From Frankiaceae bacterium (lineage in GTDB: Bacteria > Actinomycetota > Actinomycetes > JADGOV01), in assembly GCA_017882785.1 (NCBI GenBank), contig JADGOV010000014.1, positions 1 through 44,810 of the forward strand: 44,810 nucleotides of DNA. The letters run 5' to 3'. Shown piece after piece: positions 16,805 to 24,708 of the stretch (position 1 is the first letter of the stretch; the number at the start of each line of letters is the position of its first letter). Below the pieces are notes generated by a model. That model was not told the origin of the DNA and searched no databases. It worked only from the letters and a program-made list of their open reading frames with translations. Made by a program: the position numbers and the translations under genes.

Positions 16805-17158
16805 CTACATCCCCAGCTCCATCACCGGTCGGATCTCCACCGACCCGTACTTCGCCCCGGGGCAGCTGGCGGCCCACTCCAGCGCGCCGTCCAGGTCCGG
16901 AACGTCGATGAGGTAGTAGCCGCCGAGCACCTCCCTCGTCTCGGCGAACGGGCCGTCGGTGACCACCCGCTCACCATCGTCCTTGACCCGAACCGTGGTC
17001 GCCGTGGGGGAGCCCTGCAGGGCATCCCCGGCGAGGCGCGCACCCGCCTTGCGGATCGCCTCGTCGTATGCCCACCACTCGGCCATCGACGCCTCGATCT
17101 GCTCCTGTGGCGGTGTCTGGGTCGGCTCTTCGCTGTAGATAAGCAGCAGGTAACGCAT
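16805..17158 (-). CDS. DGPF/YCII domain protein partner of ECF42
   Basis: This 117-residue protein has a single YCII/DGPF domain: MRYLLLIYSEEP at the start, VTDGPFAETREVLGGYYLID in the centre with the DGPF motif itself, and a C-terminal KYGSVEIRPVME strand. The ferredoxin-like fold of the family is known but its activity is not. Genes of this family are the conserved targets and neighbours of ECF42 sigma factors. A strong AAGGAGAAGGG ribosome-binding site lies just before the ATG (17166-17176 on the minus strand), and a matching ECF42 promoter lies further upstream. Confidence 0.92.
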   Translation of the reverse strand: MRYLLLIYSEEPTQTPPQEQIEASMAEWWAYDEAIRKAGARLAGDALQGSPTATTVRVKDDGERVVTDGPFAETREVLGGYYLIDVPDLDGALEWAASCPGAKYGSVEIRPVMELGM

Positions 17159-17210
17159 CGCGAGCCCTTCTCCTTGATCGTAGGACGGCTTCCTGCCGCC
17201 TCATTGTGAC

Positions 17211-17237
17211 GACGAACAGGACCCTTCACCCTCGACA
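17211..17237 (-). promoter_or_regulatory. Candidate ECF42 promoter (TGTCGA-17 nt-CGTC)
   Basis: On the minus strand TGTCGA (17232-17237) is followed after 17 nt by CGTC (17211-17214), then a second CGTC at 17208-17211. TGTCGA and CGTC are the -35 and -10 elements reported for ECF42 target promoters. It lies about 53 nt upstream of the DGPF gene ATG and would drive DGPF and the sigma gene, giving autoregulation. Confidence 0.65.
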
Positions 17238-17304
17238 CCGGCTCTCCCCCTCGCCCCGATCTTCCGGCATCGTGGTCACGCGGGCGGGGTGCGGAGGGTC
17301 GGTC

Positions 17305-18357
17305 ATGGCAGAAGAGTCGCCGCGAGAGCGGGACGGCGCGCGGTTCACCGCGCAGCTGTTGTCCGGGCCGCCCGCCGCGGATCCCCTCGAGGTCGTCGAT
17401 CGGCTGCTTGCCGTCCAGGCGCAGGACCCGCGGGGCGCCCGGCTGGCCGTGCGGGCGCGTACCGCCGGCCTGCGCGCTGCCGATGTGGACCGGGCGCTGA
17501 CCGCGGAACGTTCGCTGGTCGTGACCACGCTCAACCGCGGCACCCTGCACCTCGTCCGCAGCCAGGACTACTGGTGGCTGCACGCGCTGACCACGCCCCG
17601 ACTGTTTGCCGGCAGCACCCGCCGACTCGGGCAGGAGGGGGTGTCGACGAGCGCGGCCGAGCTGGGGGTGACGGTGATTCGCCGCAGCCTGCAGGCCGAG
17701 GGTCCGCTGACCCGCTGGCAGCTGCGCGAACGCCTACGGGCCGCCAGGGTCCCCGTCGAGGGCCAGGCGCTCGTTCACGTCCTGTTGCGCAGCGCGCTGC
17801 TGGGCCACACCCTGCGCGGTCCGATGGTCGGCGCGGAGCAGGCGTACGTCTTGGTGTCGGACTGGCTCGGCCCACCGCCGGCGCCGGTCGAGCGGTGTGC
17901 GGCGCTCGCGATGCTGGCCCGCCGCTACCTGGCCGGCCACGCCCCAGCGGCGGACGGCGACCTCGCCAGATGGGCTGGGCTGCCGCTGCGGGACGCACGG
18001 CACGGCCTGCGCGCCATTGCCCCCGAGGTGGTAGAGCGTGCTGACGGGCTCGTCGACCTGGCCGGTTCCCAGGCCAATCCGGACTTGCCTCCGCCGCGGC
18101 TGCTCGGCGCCTTCGACCCGCTCCTGCATGGCTGGGTGGACCGGTCGCCGGTGCTCCGCGGGCACCGCGGAGTGGTGACGATGAACGGGGTATTCCGACC
18201 GTTCGTGCTCGTCGACGGCCTGGCGGTCGCGACCTGGCGACTCGTCGGCTCACAGGTCGTGCTGGACCCCTTCGACGACCTCGCCGAGCTCGACCCGGAC
18301 GTGACGGCCGCGCTGGACGCGGACGCGGCCGACGTCCTCCGATTTCTCGGCAAGTGA
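17305..18357 (+). CDS. Winged-helix protein of the HTH_42/AlkZ-like family
   Basis: This 350-residue protein belongs to the winged-helix family that includes the DNA glycosylases AlkZ/YcaQ. The N-terminal LLAVQAQDPRGARLAVRAR segment contains the Q-x-Q motif (QAQ) used by crosslink- or alkylpurine-removing members, followed by VVTTLNRGTLHLV and WLHALTTPR, and a C-terminal LLGAFDPLLHGWVDRSPVL and VLVDGLAVATW. I infer a DNA repair glycosylase or a related DNA-binding protein, without proof of activity. The ATG at 17305 has a GGAGGG ribosome-binding site 6 nt upstream; the open frame extending to 17206 overlaps the divergent ECF42 promoter and is not used. Confidence 0.82.
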   Translation: MAEESPRERDGARFTAQLLSGPPAADPLEVVDRLLAVQAQDPRGARLAVRARTAGLRAADVDRALTAERSLVVTTLNRGTLHLVRSQDYWWLHALTTPRLFAGSTRRLGQEGVSTSAAELGVTVIRRSLQAEGPLTRWQLRERLRAARVPVEGQALVHVLLRSALLGHTLRGPMVGAEQAYVLVSDWLGPPPAPVERCAALAMLARRYLAGHAPAADGDLARWAGLPLRDARHGLRAIAPEVVERADGLVDLAGSQANPDLPPPRLLGAFDPLLHGWVDRSPVLRGHRGVVTMNGVFRPFVLVDGLAVATWRLVGSQVVLDPFDDLAELDPDVTAALDADAADVLRFLGK

Positions 18358-18384
18358 TCACGGCGGCGTGCTCGATCCCCGTCG

Positions 18385-18432
18385 GTTTGGACGAACCTGA
18401 CGTTGCCAGAGCAACGCGATTTTCGTCCGAAC
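18385..18432. terminator. Nested inverted repeat between convergent genes
   Basis: GTTTGGACGAA (18385-18395) pairs with TTCGTCCGAAC (18422-18432), with one G-T-type mismatch, and encloses a perfect inner stem CGTTGC (18401-18406) / GCAACG (18411-18416) with a CAGA loop. It lies in the 113-nt gap between the convergent winged-helix and MarR genes, so a two-way terminator is likely. The AT-rich TTT at 18421-18423 is within the structure rather than after it. Confidence 0.55.
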
Positions 18433-18470
18433 GGGAAGCGGGACATCGCGGCCGGTTGGTGTGCGGGGGG

Positions 18471-18977
18471 CTAATCGAGCGGGCTCGTCGGCCGGCCGAG
18501 GGTGCGATAGCCGGGATGTACGCCAGGGGCGAGCCCGTGGTGGGTGACCAGCCGGCCGAGAAGACGGCCGAGGACGGCCCGATCCGCCGCGGGCAGGGGA
18601 GCAAGGAAGTCCTCGCCGTGCTGCTGCGCGACCCGGCCGATGTCCCGTAGGCGGTCGTGACCCGCGGAAGTCAGGTGCAGCGCGTAGTTGCGTCGGTCCG
18701 CAGAGTTGCGACGACGCTCGATGAGACCCTCCCGCTCCGCCTCGTCGACGAGCGCCACGAGGCGGCTGGGTAGCAATCCGAGCTGCTCGGCCACGGCCTG
18801 CTGGGAGCGCCCGGACTCGGCGGCCACAGCGCGGAGGAGACCGGCGTGCGCCGGAGTGAGTCCGAGGGGACCCAGGCGCTCGGCGAAGCGTATGGCGGCG
18901 AGCGCGCCGAGCTGGGCGAGCAGGAAGGCCACGCCACCCGGCCCGGGTTCGGGCGGCACGGCCTCGGATTCTTCCAT
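18471..18977 (-). CDS. MarR family transcriptional regulator
   Basis: This 168-residue protein has a MarR winged helix: LGLTPAHAGLLRAVAAESG, then SQQAVAEQLGLLPSRLVALVDEAEREGLI (helix-turn-helix, about 58-86), then the wing RRRNSADRRNYALHLTSAG. A dimerisation helix pair surrounds it. It is divergent from the membrane protein gene at 19024, with only 46 nt between the two start codons, so it probably controls itself and that gene in response to a small molecule. The ATG at 18977 follows TAGCGT by 6 nt. Confidence 0.92.
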   Translation of the reverse strand: MEESEAVPPEPGPGGVAFLLAQLGALAAIRFAERLGPLGLTPAHAGLLRAVAAESGRSQQAVAEQLGLLPSRLVALVDEAEREGLIERRRNSADRRNYALHLTSAGHDRLRDIGRVAQQHGEDFLAPLPAADRAVLGRLLGRLVTHHGLAPGVHPGYRTLGRPTSPLD

Positions 18978-18983
18978 GCACGG

Positions 18984-19013
18984 ACGCTAGCAGAATCAAA
19001 CCGTTCGTGCTAG
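18984..19013. promoter_or_regulatory. MarR/membrane protein divergent promoter with inverted repeat
   Basis: CTAGCA (18987-18992) and TGCTAG (19008-19013) form an inverted repeat with a 15-nt spacer in the 46-nt gap. On the minus strand TAGCGT (18984-18989) is a -10 element 6 nt before the MarR start; on the plus strand TAGGAA (19011-19016) is an imperfect -10 7 nt before the ATG at 19024. Binding of MarR here would block both genes. Confidence 0.5.
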
Positions 19014-19023
19014 GAATGATTAC

Positions 19024-19755
19024 ATGAGTGAGCCAATCCGTGAGAGCCCTGCACAGACTCGCCACCCCCAGGGTGGACCTTCCCTCGTCGTCCTCGCGCT
19101 GGTGTCGGTGGCGCTGCTGCTCCTCGCGGTCGCCGTCAGCGCCGCCCTCGGCGGGGTGATCCCCTCGCCGTTCGGAGATCCCGCAGGCATCGAGCACTAC
19201 TTCCGCACCCAGTCCGACGCGGTGCGTGCCACCGGCGTGCTGCTGTTCGGCTCGTCGGTGCCGTTGGCGATCTACGCCGCCACGGCGAGCGCCCGACTCC
19301 GTCAACTCGGGGTCACCGCCCCCGGCGCCACGATCGCCCTCGTCGGCGGCGTGCTGGCCGCTGGGACTCTCGCCCTGTCCGGACTGTTGGAGTGGACGTT
19401 GTCCCGGCCCGCCGTACGGGTCGACGGGGCGCTCGTCCGTGCCCTGCACGACCTGGCGTTCCTCACCGGGGGGCCGGCGCACGTGGTCTTCCTGGGGCTG
19501 CTCGTCGCCGGGGTGGCCGTGCCGGGCCTGCTCCTCGGACTGCTGCCCAGGCCGCTGGCCGTCACCGGGCTGGTCATCGCGGTCCTCGCCGAACTGGCTT
19601 TCCTGTTGCTCATCTGGCCAGGTGCGTCCCCGGCGCTGCCGCTCGTCCGTTTCGGGGCGTTGGGGTGGCTGATCGCGGCGGGCCTGCAGCTTCCACACCG
19701 GCGTCCGCGCCTCGCCGCGACCACTCGACCGGAACGTCCGGAGGAGGTTCGATGA
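19024..19755 (+). CDS. Polytopic membrane protein (DUF4386-like), possible MarR target
   Basis: This 243-residue protein has about six hydrophobic segments (about 22-45, 72-92, 98-120, 140-165, 172-198 and 205-225), with a hydrophilic 20-residue N-terminus and a basic C-terminus. The arrangement, with FGDPAGIEHYFRTQSDAVRATG between the first two helices, recalls DUF4386-type membrane proteins of unknown function. No transporter or enzyme motif is visible. It is divergent from the MarR regulator, which suggests induction by a compound that the regulator senses. Confidence 0.75.
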   Translation: MSEPIRESPAQTRHPQGGPSLVVLALVSVALLLLAVAVSAALGGVIPSPFGDPAGIEHYFRTQSDAVRATGVLLFGSSVPLAIYAATASARLRQLGVTAPGATIALVGGVLAAGTLALSGLLEWTLSRPAVRVDGALVRALHDLAFLTGGPAHVVFLGLLVAGVAVPGLLLGLLPRPLAVTGLVIAVLAELAFLLLIWPGASPALPLVRFGALGWLIAAGLQLPHRRPRLAATTRPERPEEVR

Positions 19756-20244
19756 GCACGACGCCGTCGCCGCGGTCGTGCTCGCCGTGCGTGATGGAGC
19801 TGCGCTCGCAGCGGCAGACCCGTCCTCACCCACCTCCTCCAGGCCGCGGGTGCGCAGGCGCAGCGTCAAGCCGGGCAGGCCACCCCATGCGTCGGGTCGG
19901 TACAGCCGCCGAGGTGGCCGCCGTGGTCGTCTGGCTCCGCTCCTACCCGCTGAGCTCCTACCGCTGAACTGCACGCCGACGCCGAGAAGCTTCGCGAGCT
20001 GCTCGCGGCGGACTTCCGCTCGATCGGACCGAAGGGCTTCATCCTCGACAAGGAGCAGTGGATCGGCCCGGCACACCCACTTCGCCTACCAGGCGATGGA
20101 CGTCGGCAACGTGGAGGTCCGGCTGTGCGACAAGGCGGCTGGCCGGGATCCAGTTCAGCCCGATGGGGTAGCGACTGAGGGGCAAGGGCATGCGTCGCCG
20201 GGCCGCTCGCGGCTGCAGCGGAGACGCTTACCGAGCCCGGAGAC
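19756..20244 (+). pseudogene. Gene remnants: SDR C-terminal piece and frameshifted SnoaL/DUF4440-like piece
   Basis: This 489-base stretch has no intact gene but holds protein-like pieces in different plus frames. At about 19872-19965 a frame encodes HPMRRVGTAAEVAAVVVWLRS, which looks like the C-terminal region of a short-chain dehydrogenase. At 19966-20067 another frame encodes ELHADAEKLRELLAADFRSI then GPKGFILDKEQWIG, typical of SnoaL-like DUF4440 proteins; after a +1 shift near 20068-20072 it continues as HTHFAYQAMDVGNVEVRL up to about 20150. A third piece (DEHDAVAAVVLAVRDGAA, from 19751) is less certain. I read this as decayed genes; a sequencing error could explain the single shift but not the mixture. 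Confidence 0.6.
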
Positions 20245-21714
20245 TCACCCGATGGCGACGGCCGCACCGCGCAGCGCCAGCCCCAGCCCGACGACGGTAA
20301 TGACGCCCGCGGTGCCGATCGGCAACGCCCTGGTGACCAGCCCCGGGATGCGCCCGGACAGCCCCGCGCGGCGGTCGAGCAGCGTCCGAGCCCGGACCAG
20401 TAGCAGACCGGCGAGGGTCAGCGTGGCGGCCATGCCGACGCCGTACGCGGTGACCAGGATGACGCCGAACCAGGCCCGGTGGAACGCGATCGCGCCGAGC
20501 AGCACGACGAGTGCGGACGGGCTGGGCACCAGTCCGCCGGCGAAGCCCATGGCGATGAGGCTCCGTCGCCGTGGGGCGCCCTGCTCAACGGGCGTGGCAG
20601 CGTGGTCGTGACCGTGCGCGCCGTGGTCGTGCGAGTGCCCGTGGCCGCCCCCGTGCGAGTGCCCGTGGCCGTGCGGGTGCGAGTGCGGCGTGCGCCGCAG
20701 TGCACCGCGCAACAGGCCGGCGCCGATCGCGGCCAGCAACATCCCGCTGACCAGTCCCATGATCGGGAACAGCCGCTCCGGCGCCAGCGCCGTCGACGCG
20801 GACAACGCGATGCCGAGCACGAGGACGCCGCCGGTGTGGGTGAGCGTGACGGTGGTGCCGATCGTCAACGCAGTGCGCCGTGACCCCCGCCGGCCGACCA
20901 GGTAGGCCGCCATCACCGTCTTGCCGTGTCCGGGGGCGAGCGCATGCAGGCCACCGAGCGCGATGGCCAACAGCACCGAGAGCAGGCCGACCCCGAGATT
21001 GAGGTGGGATCGGCCGACGAAGCCGAGGAAGGCCGTCGTCGCCCCGTCCACACCGCGGGGCAGGACGGTGTCCACCGCGCGCACGGTCCCGCCGGCCAAC
21101 CTCGGCCCACCTGGTCGAACGGTGAGGTGCGCGCCTCGGACGTCCAGCGGCGCCGTCTGGCGGGGATAGGCGGTGAGTTCGGCGCTGGCGCTGGTTGTCG
21201 GGACGTCGGAGCGGACGAGGGTGGTGCCGTCCCCGGCGGCGGTGACCTCCCGCCAGCCCACCCGCCCGGCAAAGTTGCCGTCGCTGTATCCGATGGCGGT
21301 GTGCCGGTCCAACCGCAGCGGCGCCGTGAGCGCGCAGGTGAGCCGTAGCGTGGGCAGCCCGGCCTGCCCGGGCCGCAGCGAAGCGCCGGTAGGACCGACA
21401 GCGAGCGTGAGCCGACGTCCGTCTGCGGCAGGCCGGAGCCGGCTGGCCAACGCGGGGCACGTACCCGCCGCGTAGCGGGCCAACTCAGCCGGCGAGAGCT
21501 GGCCGTTCCCGTTCCGGTCGATCTGCGGGCGGGTCTGGAACGTCGGAATCTCGGCCATGTCTACGACGTACTGCACCCGCAGTTCACTGCGAGCGATCAC
21601 CACGCCGGAGTACTGATTGACCGTGAAGTTGCCGAGGGGGTGAGCCGAGGCTCCGGTCGCGAGCAGGAGCAGGAATGCCGGCACGAGTCCGGCGAGCAAC
21701 AGCAGCCGCTTCAC
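20245..21714 (-). CDS. NicO/RcnA-type nickel/cobalt permease with His-rich loop and EF-hand-like ectodomain
   Basis: This 489-residue protein starts with a signal-like segment (1-24, ending GASA-HPLGNF). An exported domain of about 250 residues follows, carrying an EF-hand-like loop near 66-77 (D66, N68, N70, E77). The C-terminal membrane part has the family motif HALAPGHGKTVMAAYLVG and about six helices, interrupted at about 342-370 by a loop of alternating His, Gly and Ser. Relatives move Ni2+ or Co2+, usually outward; the His loop supports metal handling. The start is GTG 21714, giving a GTGA overlap with the TPR gene; the longer upstream frame is antisense noise. It is the last gene of the DUF4331 cluster. 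Confidence 0.85.
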   Translation of the reverse strand: MKRLLLLAGLVPAFLLLLATGASAHPLGNFTVNQYSGVVIARSELRVQYVVDMAEIPTFQTRPQIDRNGNGQLSPAELARYAAGTCPALASRLRPAADGRRLTLAVGPTGASLRPGQAGLPTLRLTCALTAPLRLDRHTAIGYSDGNFAGRVGWREVTAAGDGTTLVRSDVPTTSASAELTAYPRQTAPLDVRGAHLTVRPGGPRLAGGTVRAVDTVLPRGVDGATTAFLGFVGRSHLNLGVGLLSVLLAIALGGLHALAPGHGKTVMAAYLVGRRGSRRTALTIGTTVTLTHTGGVLVLGIALSASTALAPERLFPIMGLVSGMLLAAIGAGLLRGALRRTPHSHPHGHGHSHGGGHGHSHDHGAHGHDHAATPVEQGAPRRRSLIAMGFAGGLVPSPSALVVLLGAIAFHRAWFGVILVTAYGVGMAATLTLAGLLLVRARTLLDRRAGLSGRIPGLVTRALPIGTAGVITVVGLGLALRGAAVAIG

Positions 21715-23126
21715 CGCGGGACCGCCAGGCCGAGGTGGTTGGCCAGGGACCGGACGGCGGCCTCGTCGCGGACCGAGAAGGCCGGGTCGAGGGCGAGGAC
21801 GGTCCGCAGGTCGCGGCGGGCGGCGGCGCGGTCGCCGAGGTCGGTGTAGATGGCCGCGCGGTGGAAGTACAGCGCGGAGTCCTTGGTATCGAAGCGCAAC
21901 GCCGAGTCCGCCCACGGCAGCGCGGCCCGTGGCTTTCCGGCCTGGCGCAGCGCCCAGCCGAGGACGTCGGCACCGTAGATCGTCGGCCGGGCGGCGTACG
22001 CGGCCCTGGCCAGTTTCACCGCTGCGGCACGGTCGGCCCCCGGGTCGCGGGCGTGGTCAGCCTCGAAGCGGGCGGCCTCGTAGTCCACCACCACGCCGCT
22101 GGCTCGTTGCAGCTTCTCGATCTGGCGGACCAGCGCGTACTGCTGGCCGGCCTCGGTGCGTCGGCCGAGAGCGGTCAGGACGTCGCCGTAGTAGGCGACG
22201 GTCTCCGGCAGGGGCAGCCGGGTGACCAACGGCGCCAACACGGCGGCTGCGGCGGCGAGCCGGCCTGCTTCCGCGTCGAGCCGGGCCAGTCCGAGCTGTG
22301 CCGCGCCGTAGGACGGCACGTCGCCCAGAGCCGCGGTGTAGGCCTCGCGGGCCGCATTCCGATGGCCCTGCGCCCGCTCGAGGTCGCCGACCAGGCTCGA
22401 CACGTAGGCCGCGTCCTGGCCGCTGGTGCCGCCGGCGATGGAGGCCTGCGACATGGCGGCGACCGCCCCCGCCGGATCGCCCTGCAGTTCCCGCAAGTAG
22501 GAGATCCGGGCGAAGCTGGCCGTGTTCGGCCGCAGGTCGACCATACGTTGGGCACTGCTGTTGGCCTGCGCGTAGCGGCCGAGCTCGACCTGGGCGTCGA
22601 CGACCACGCCGAGCGCGTCGGGGGAGGCCGGATAGCTCCGCGCGGCCCGGTCGCCCAGTGCCAGCGCCGAGCGGAACTCGTGCCGGGACAGGCGCAGCAG
22701 GGCGACGCCCACCATGGTGCGCAGATCCCCGCTGTCGCGCCGATAGGACTGCGTCAGGGTCCGGTCGGCGAGGACGTAGAAACTGGGGTCGGCAGTCTCC
22801 TTGGCACGGGAGAGGTAGGCCAGTCCGAGGTTGGTCAGCAGCGCCGGCTGACCCGGGTAGCGGCGCAGCTCGTCCTGCAGTCGCAGGACCTGCGCGGCCG
22901 GACTGGTGGTGGCCGGGACGGTGGCGGCCGTCCCGGCCGGCGGAAGACCCCCGTGCTCGCCGCCGACCAGAACGAACCGACCCAGCAGACCGGCGACCAG
23001 AGCCGCCAGCGCTGCCCCGACGACCAGGGTCCGCCAGGAGGGGCGGAGCCCCGGGCGTCGCGTTCCCGACGCGGGAGATCCGGGGAGCCGGACCTCCCGC
23101 GTCGCGCGCACATCAGGTGCGGTCAT
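21711..23126 (-). CDS. Membrane-anchored tetratricopeptide repeat protein
   Basis: This 471-residue protein has a basic N-terminus, one membrane helix at about 32-54 (WRTLVVGAALAALVAGLLGR) and, outside or inside the membrane, a long array of TPR-like helix pairs from about 90 to 465, for example LLTNLGLAYLSRAKETADPS, SALALGDRAARSYPASPDAL and YFHRAAIYTDLGDRAAARRD. TPR domains bind partner proteins; here the neighbours are the likely ligands. It is 16 nt downstream of the DUF4331 gene and overlaps the NicO permease gene, so the three are surely co-expressed. No enzyme motif is present. Confidence 0.85.
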   Translation of the reverse strand: MTAPDVRATREVRLPGSPASGTRRPGLRPSWRTLVVGAALAALVAGLLGRFVLVGGEHGGLPPAGTAATVPATTSPAAQVLRLQDELRRYPGQPALLTNLGLAYLSRAKETADPSFYVLADRTLTQSYRRDSGDLRTMVGVALLRLSRHEFRSALALGDRAARSYPASPDALGVVVDAQVELGRYAQANSSAQRMVDLRPNTASFARISYLRELQGDPAGAVAAMSQASIAGGTSGQDAAYVSSLVGDLERAQGHRNAAREAYTAALGDVPSYGAAQLGLARLDAEAGRLAAAAAVLAPLVTRLPLPETVAYYGDVLTALGRRTEAGQQYALVRQIEKLQRASGVVVDYEAARFEADHARDPGADRAAAVKLARAAYAARPTIYGADVLGWALRQAGKPRAALPWADSALRFDTKDSALYFHRAAIYTDLGDRAAARRDLRTVLALDPAFSVRDEAAVRSLANHLGLAVPR

Positions 23127-23142
23127 GGCTGGAGCTACTCCG

Positions 23143-24588
23143 TCACGGCGCGAGGGTCGGGACGGTCTTGCTGCCTGGCGTGCCGTGCCGGTTCTGGTAG
23201 CCCTGCCACGGCGTGGCCGCGTACGGGAACACCGTGAGGAACGGCTTGTCGTTGTGGTTGACGCCGTCGCCGAGGTCGTTGTTCGGCGAGACGTTGAAGT
23301 CCGGTGTGAACGGTGTGCCGCCGGCGACGGCCCGCAGTTCGATGTCCGTGACGTCGTCAGCGAGTCGACGGCCGTTCGGGAAGCCGGCGTTGTCCCCCGC
23401 GAGCACGCCCAGCGGGTTGGGCTTCGCTGTCGGCTTGACGCCCATGTTGAGCCGCAACTGCTCCGATGCGGTCACGCTCGCCGGCTGGTTGAGGCCCGGG
23501 ATGCCGGTCAGGAAGATGGCTGCCAGATCGGTACGGTCGGTCGTCGGTGTCGGCACGCCGTACAGCCCGGTGATGAGACCCGCCAGCTCAGGGTGCAGGA
23601 CGTAGCTGGCGAACTGGCCGTCGTTGGCCGGCACGCTGCCGTTCCACTTGTCCTTGTCCTTGAGCGGGATGACAACCTCGTTGACCAGCGGGCTGCCAAG
23701 TCGGGACACCTGGACCCAGCCGCCGCTGCCGGTGCTCCTCCCGGCGGACAGGGTGGTGGTGGCCCGACGGTAGGTCGTGCTCCAGACCCCGATGACCGCG
23801 TTGGACGCCGTGGAGCTGGCGACCGACCGGTGGTCGTTGGCGAGATCCGACTTCGCCACCTGCAGCGCGATGCTGTTGACGTTGAAGCCGCCGAGACCAT
23901 CCCGACCCGCCTGCCCAGCCCGCGGCTTGGGCTTGAAGGCGGACTGGAACGGACGGAGCTGACCGAGGTCGAAGATGGAGCCGGTGTCGGCGAAGAACGG
24001 ATCGTCGCGCTGGCCGGCGAACACCTTTCCGGTCCCGATGGTGTGCACGCCCTGGGCGGCCATCGCCGCATAGTTCGGGTTGGACACCGGGCCGACGTTG
24101 GCTGGCACTGTGGCCAGGTTCTGGGTCCAGGTCTGGGCGTGGCCGCCCTCAGTCCGGGTGACCGAGTAGGTCTGGATAACGTTCTGGTCAGGGTCCGTCG
24201 GCGAGGTCACCGGACCCGTGTTGGTCAGAAATGTGTTGCCGTTTCGGGTGGCGGTCGTGAACCGGAAGTCGTAGGTGATGTCCGGCACCGCGTCGCCGTT
24301 GTTGTCGACGTTGAGGCGGTAGAGCACGTCGTCGCCGAAGCGGTAGAAGTTCGGCCCACCGGCTGGCTCTTCGAACGGGATGAAGTTGGCCATGAGCGTG
24401 ACCGAGTCCTGCTTGTCAGGGCTGACGAACGCGTAGACGTCGGTGTTGTCCGCGACCGGGTCCTGACTGATCAGCGGCGCCTCACGGTGGCTGGACGCCC
24501 CGGCCGGCACCGAGGAGGCCAGCACGGCGGCTACCCCCAAGGCAGGCAGCAGCGTTAGCTTGCCTGCCCTTCGTATGCGTGTTCCCAC
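23143..24588 (-). CDS. Secreted DUF4331 protein
   Basis: This 481-residue exported protein has a signal peptide (about 1-31, ending VPAGA) followed at once by the DUF4331 hallmark SSHREAPLISQDPVADNTD and then DVYAFVSPD. It is rich in Asp, Asn and Gly and probably all-beta. Other family features are YRLNVDNNGDAVPDITYDF, GLGGFNVNSIALQV and DDVTDIELRAVAGG; the DNNGD-type stretches could bind calcium or another metal. The function of the family is not established. The GTG at 24588 has a GAGGAGAAG ribosome-binding site 4-5 nt upstream; the open frame further upstream to 24675 is hydrophilic and lacks a signal sequence. It is followed by the TPR and NicO genes. Confidence 0.88.
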   Translation of the reverse strand: MGTRIRRAGKLTLLPALGVAAVLASSVPAGASSHREAPLISQDPVADNTDVYAFVSPDKQDSVTLMANFIPFEEPAGGPNFYRFGDDVLYRLNVDNNGDAVPDITYDFRFTTATRNGNTFLTNTGPVTSPTDPDQNVIQTYSVTRTEGGHAQTWTQNLATVPANVGPVSNPNYAAMAAQGVHTIGTGKVFAGQRDDPFFADTGSIFDLGQLRPFQSAFKPKPRAGQAGRDGLGGFNVNSIALQVAKSDLANDHRSVASSTASNAVIGVWSTTYRRATTTLSAGRSTGSGGWVQVSRLGSPLVNEVVIPLKDKDKWNGSVPANDGQFASYVLHPELAGLITGLYGVPTPTTDRTDLAAIFLTGIPGLNQPASVTASEQLRLNMGVKPTAKPNPLGVLAGDNAGFPNGRRLADDVTDIELRAVAGGTPFTPDFNVSPNNDLGDGVNHNDKPFLTVFPYAATPWQGYQNRHGTPGSKTVPTLAP

Positions 24589-24708
24589 AGTCTTCTCCTC
24601 AAGATGATCAAAGCTGCACTTCTGGGTTGGCCGAGTCCGCACCTCGGGAGTCAGCCGCGGACACCGGACAAGCACCGGGAGAGCGCCCGGCCCGCGCGGA
24701 CCCCCCTT
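24589..24708. other. Gap between the double-NTF2-like and DUF4331 genes
   Basis: The 120-base gap carries the DUF4331 ribosome-binding site (GAGGAG on the minus strand at about 24594-24600) and is otherwise without clear features. A separate promoter for DUF4331 could lie here, so it is not certain that the gene at 24709 is in the same transcript. Confidence 0.3.

Noticed and set aside
19392-19967. A 191-codon open frame overlapping the membrane protein gene
   Set aside because: Its first two thirds are out of frame with the real membrane protein gene and are Arg/Gly/Pro-rich. Only the last part shows similarity to an SDR end, so it is treated as a remnant.
20600-20700. Low-complexity His/Gly coding as a DNA repeat array
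   Set aside because: The alternating CAC/GGC codons make a clear His-rich loop at the position expected in NicO/RcnA permeases, in frame with the rest of the protein.
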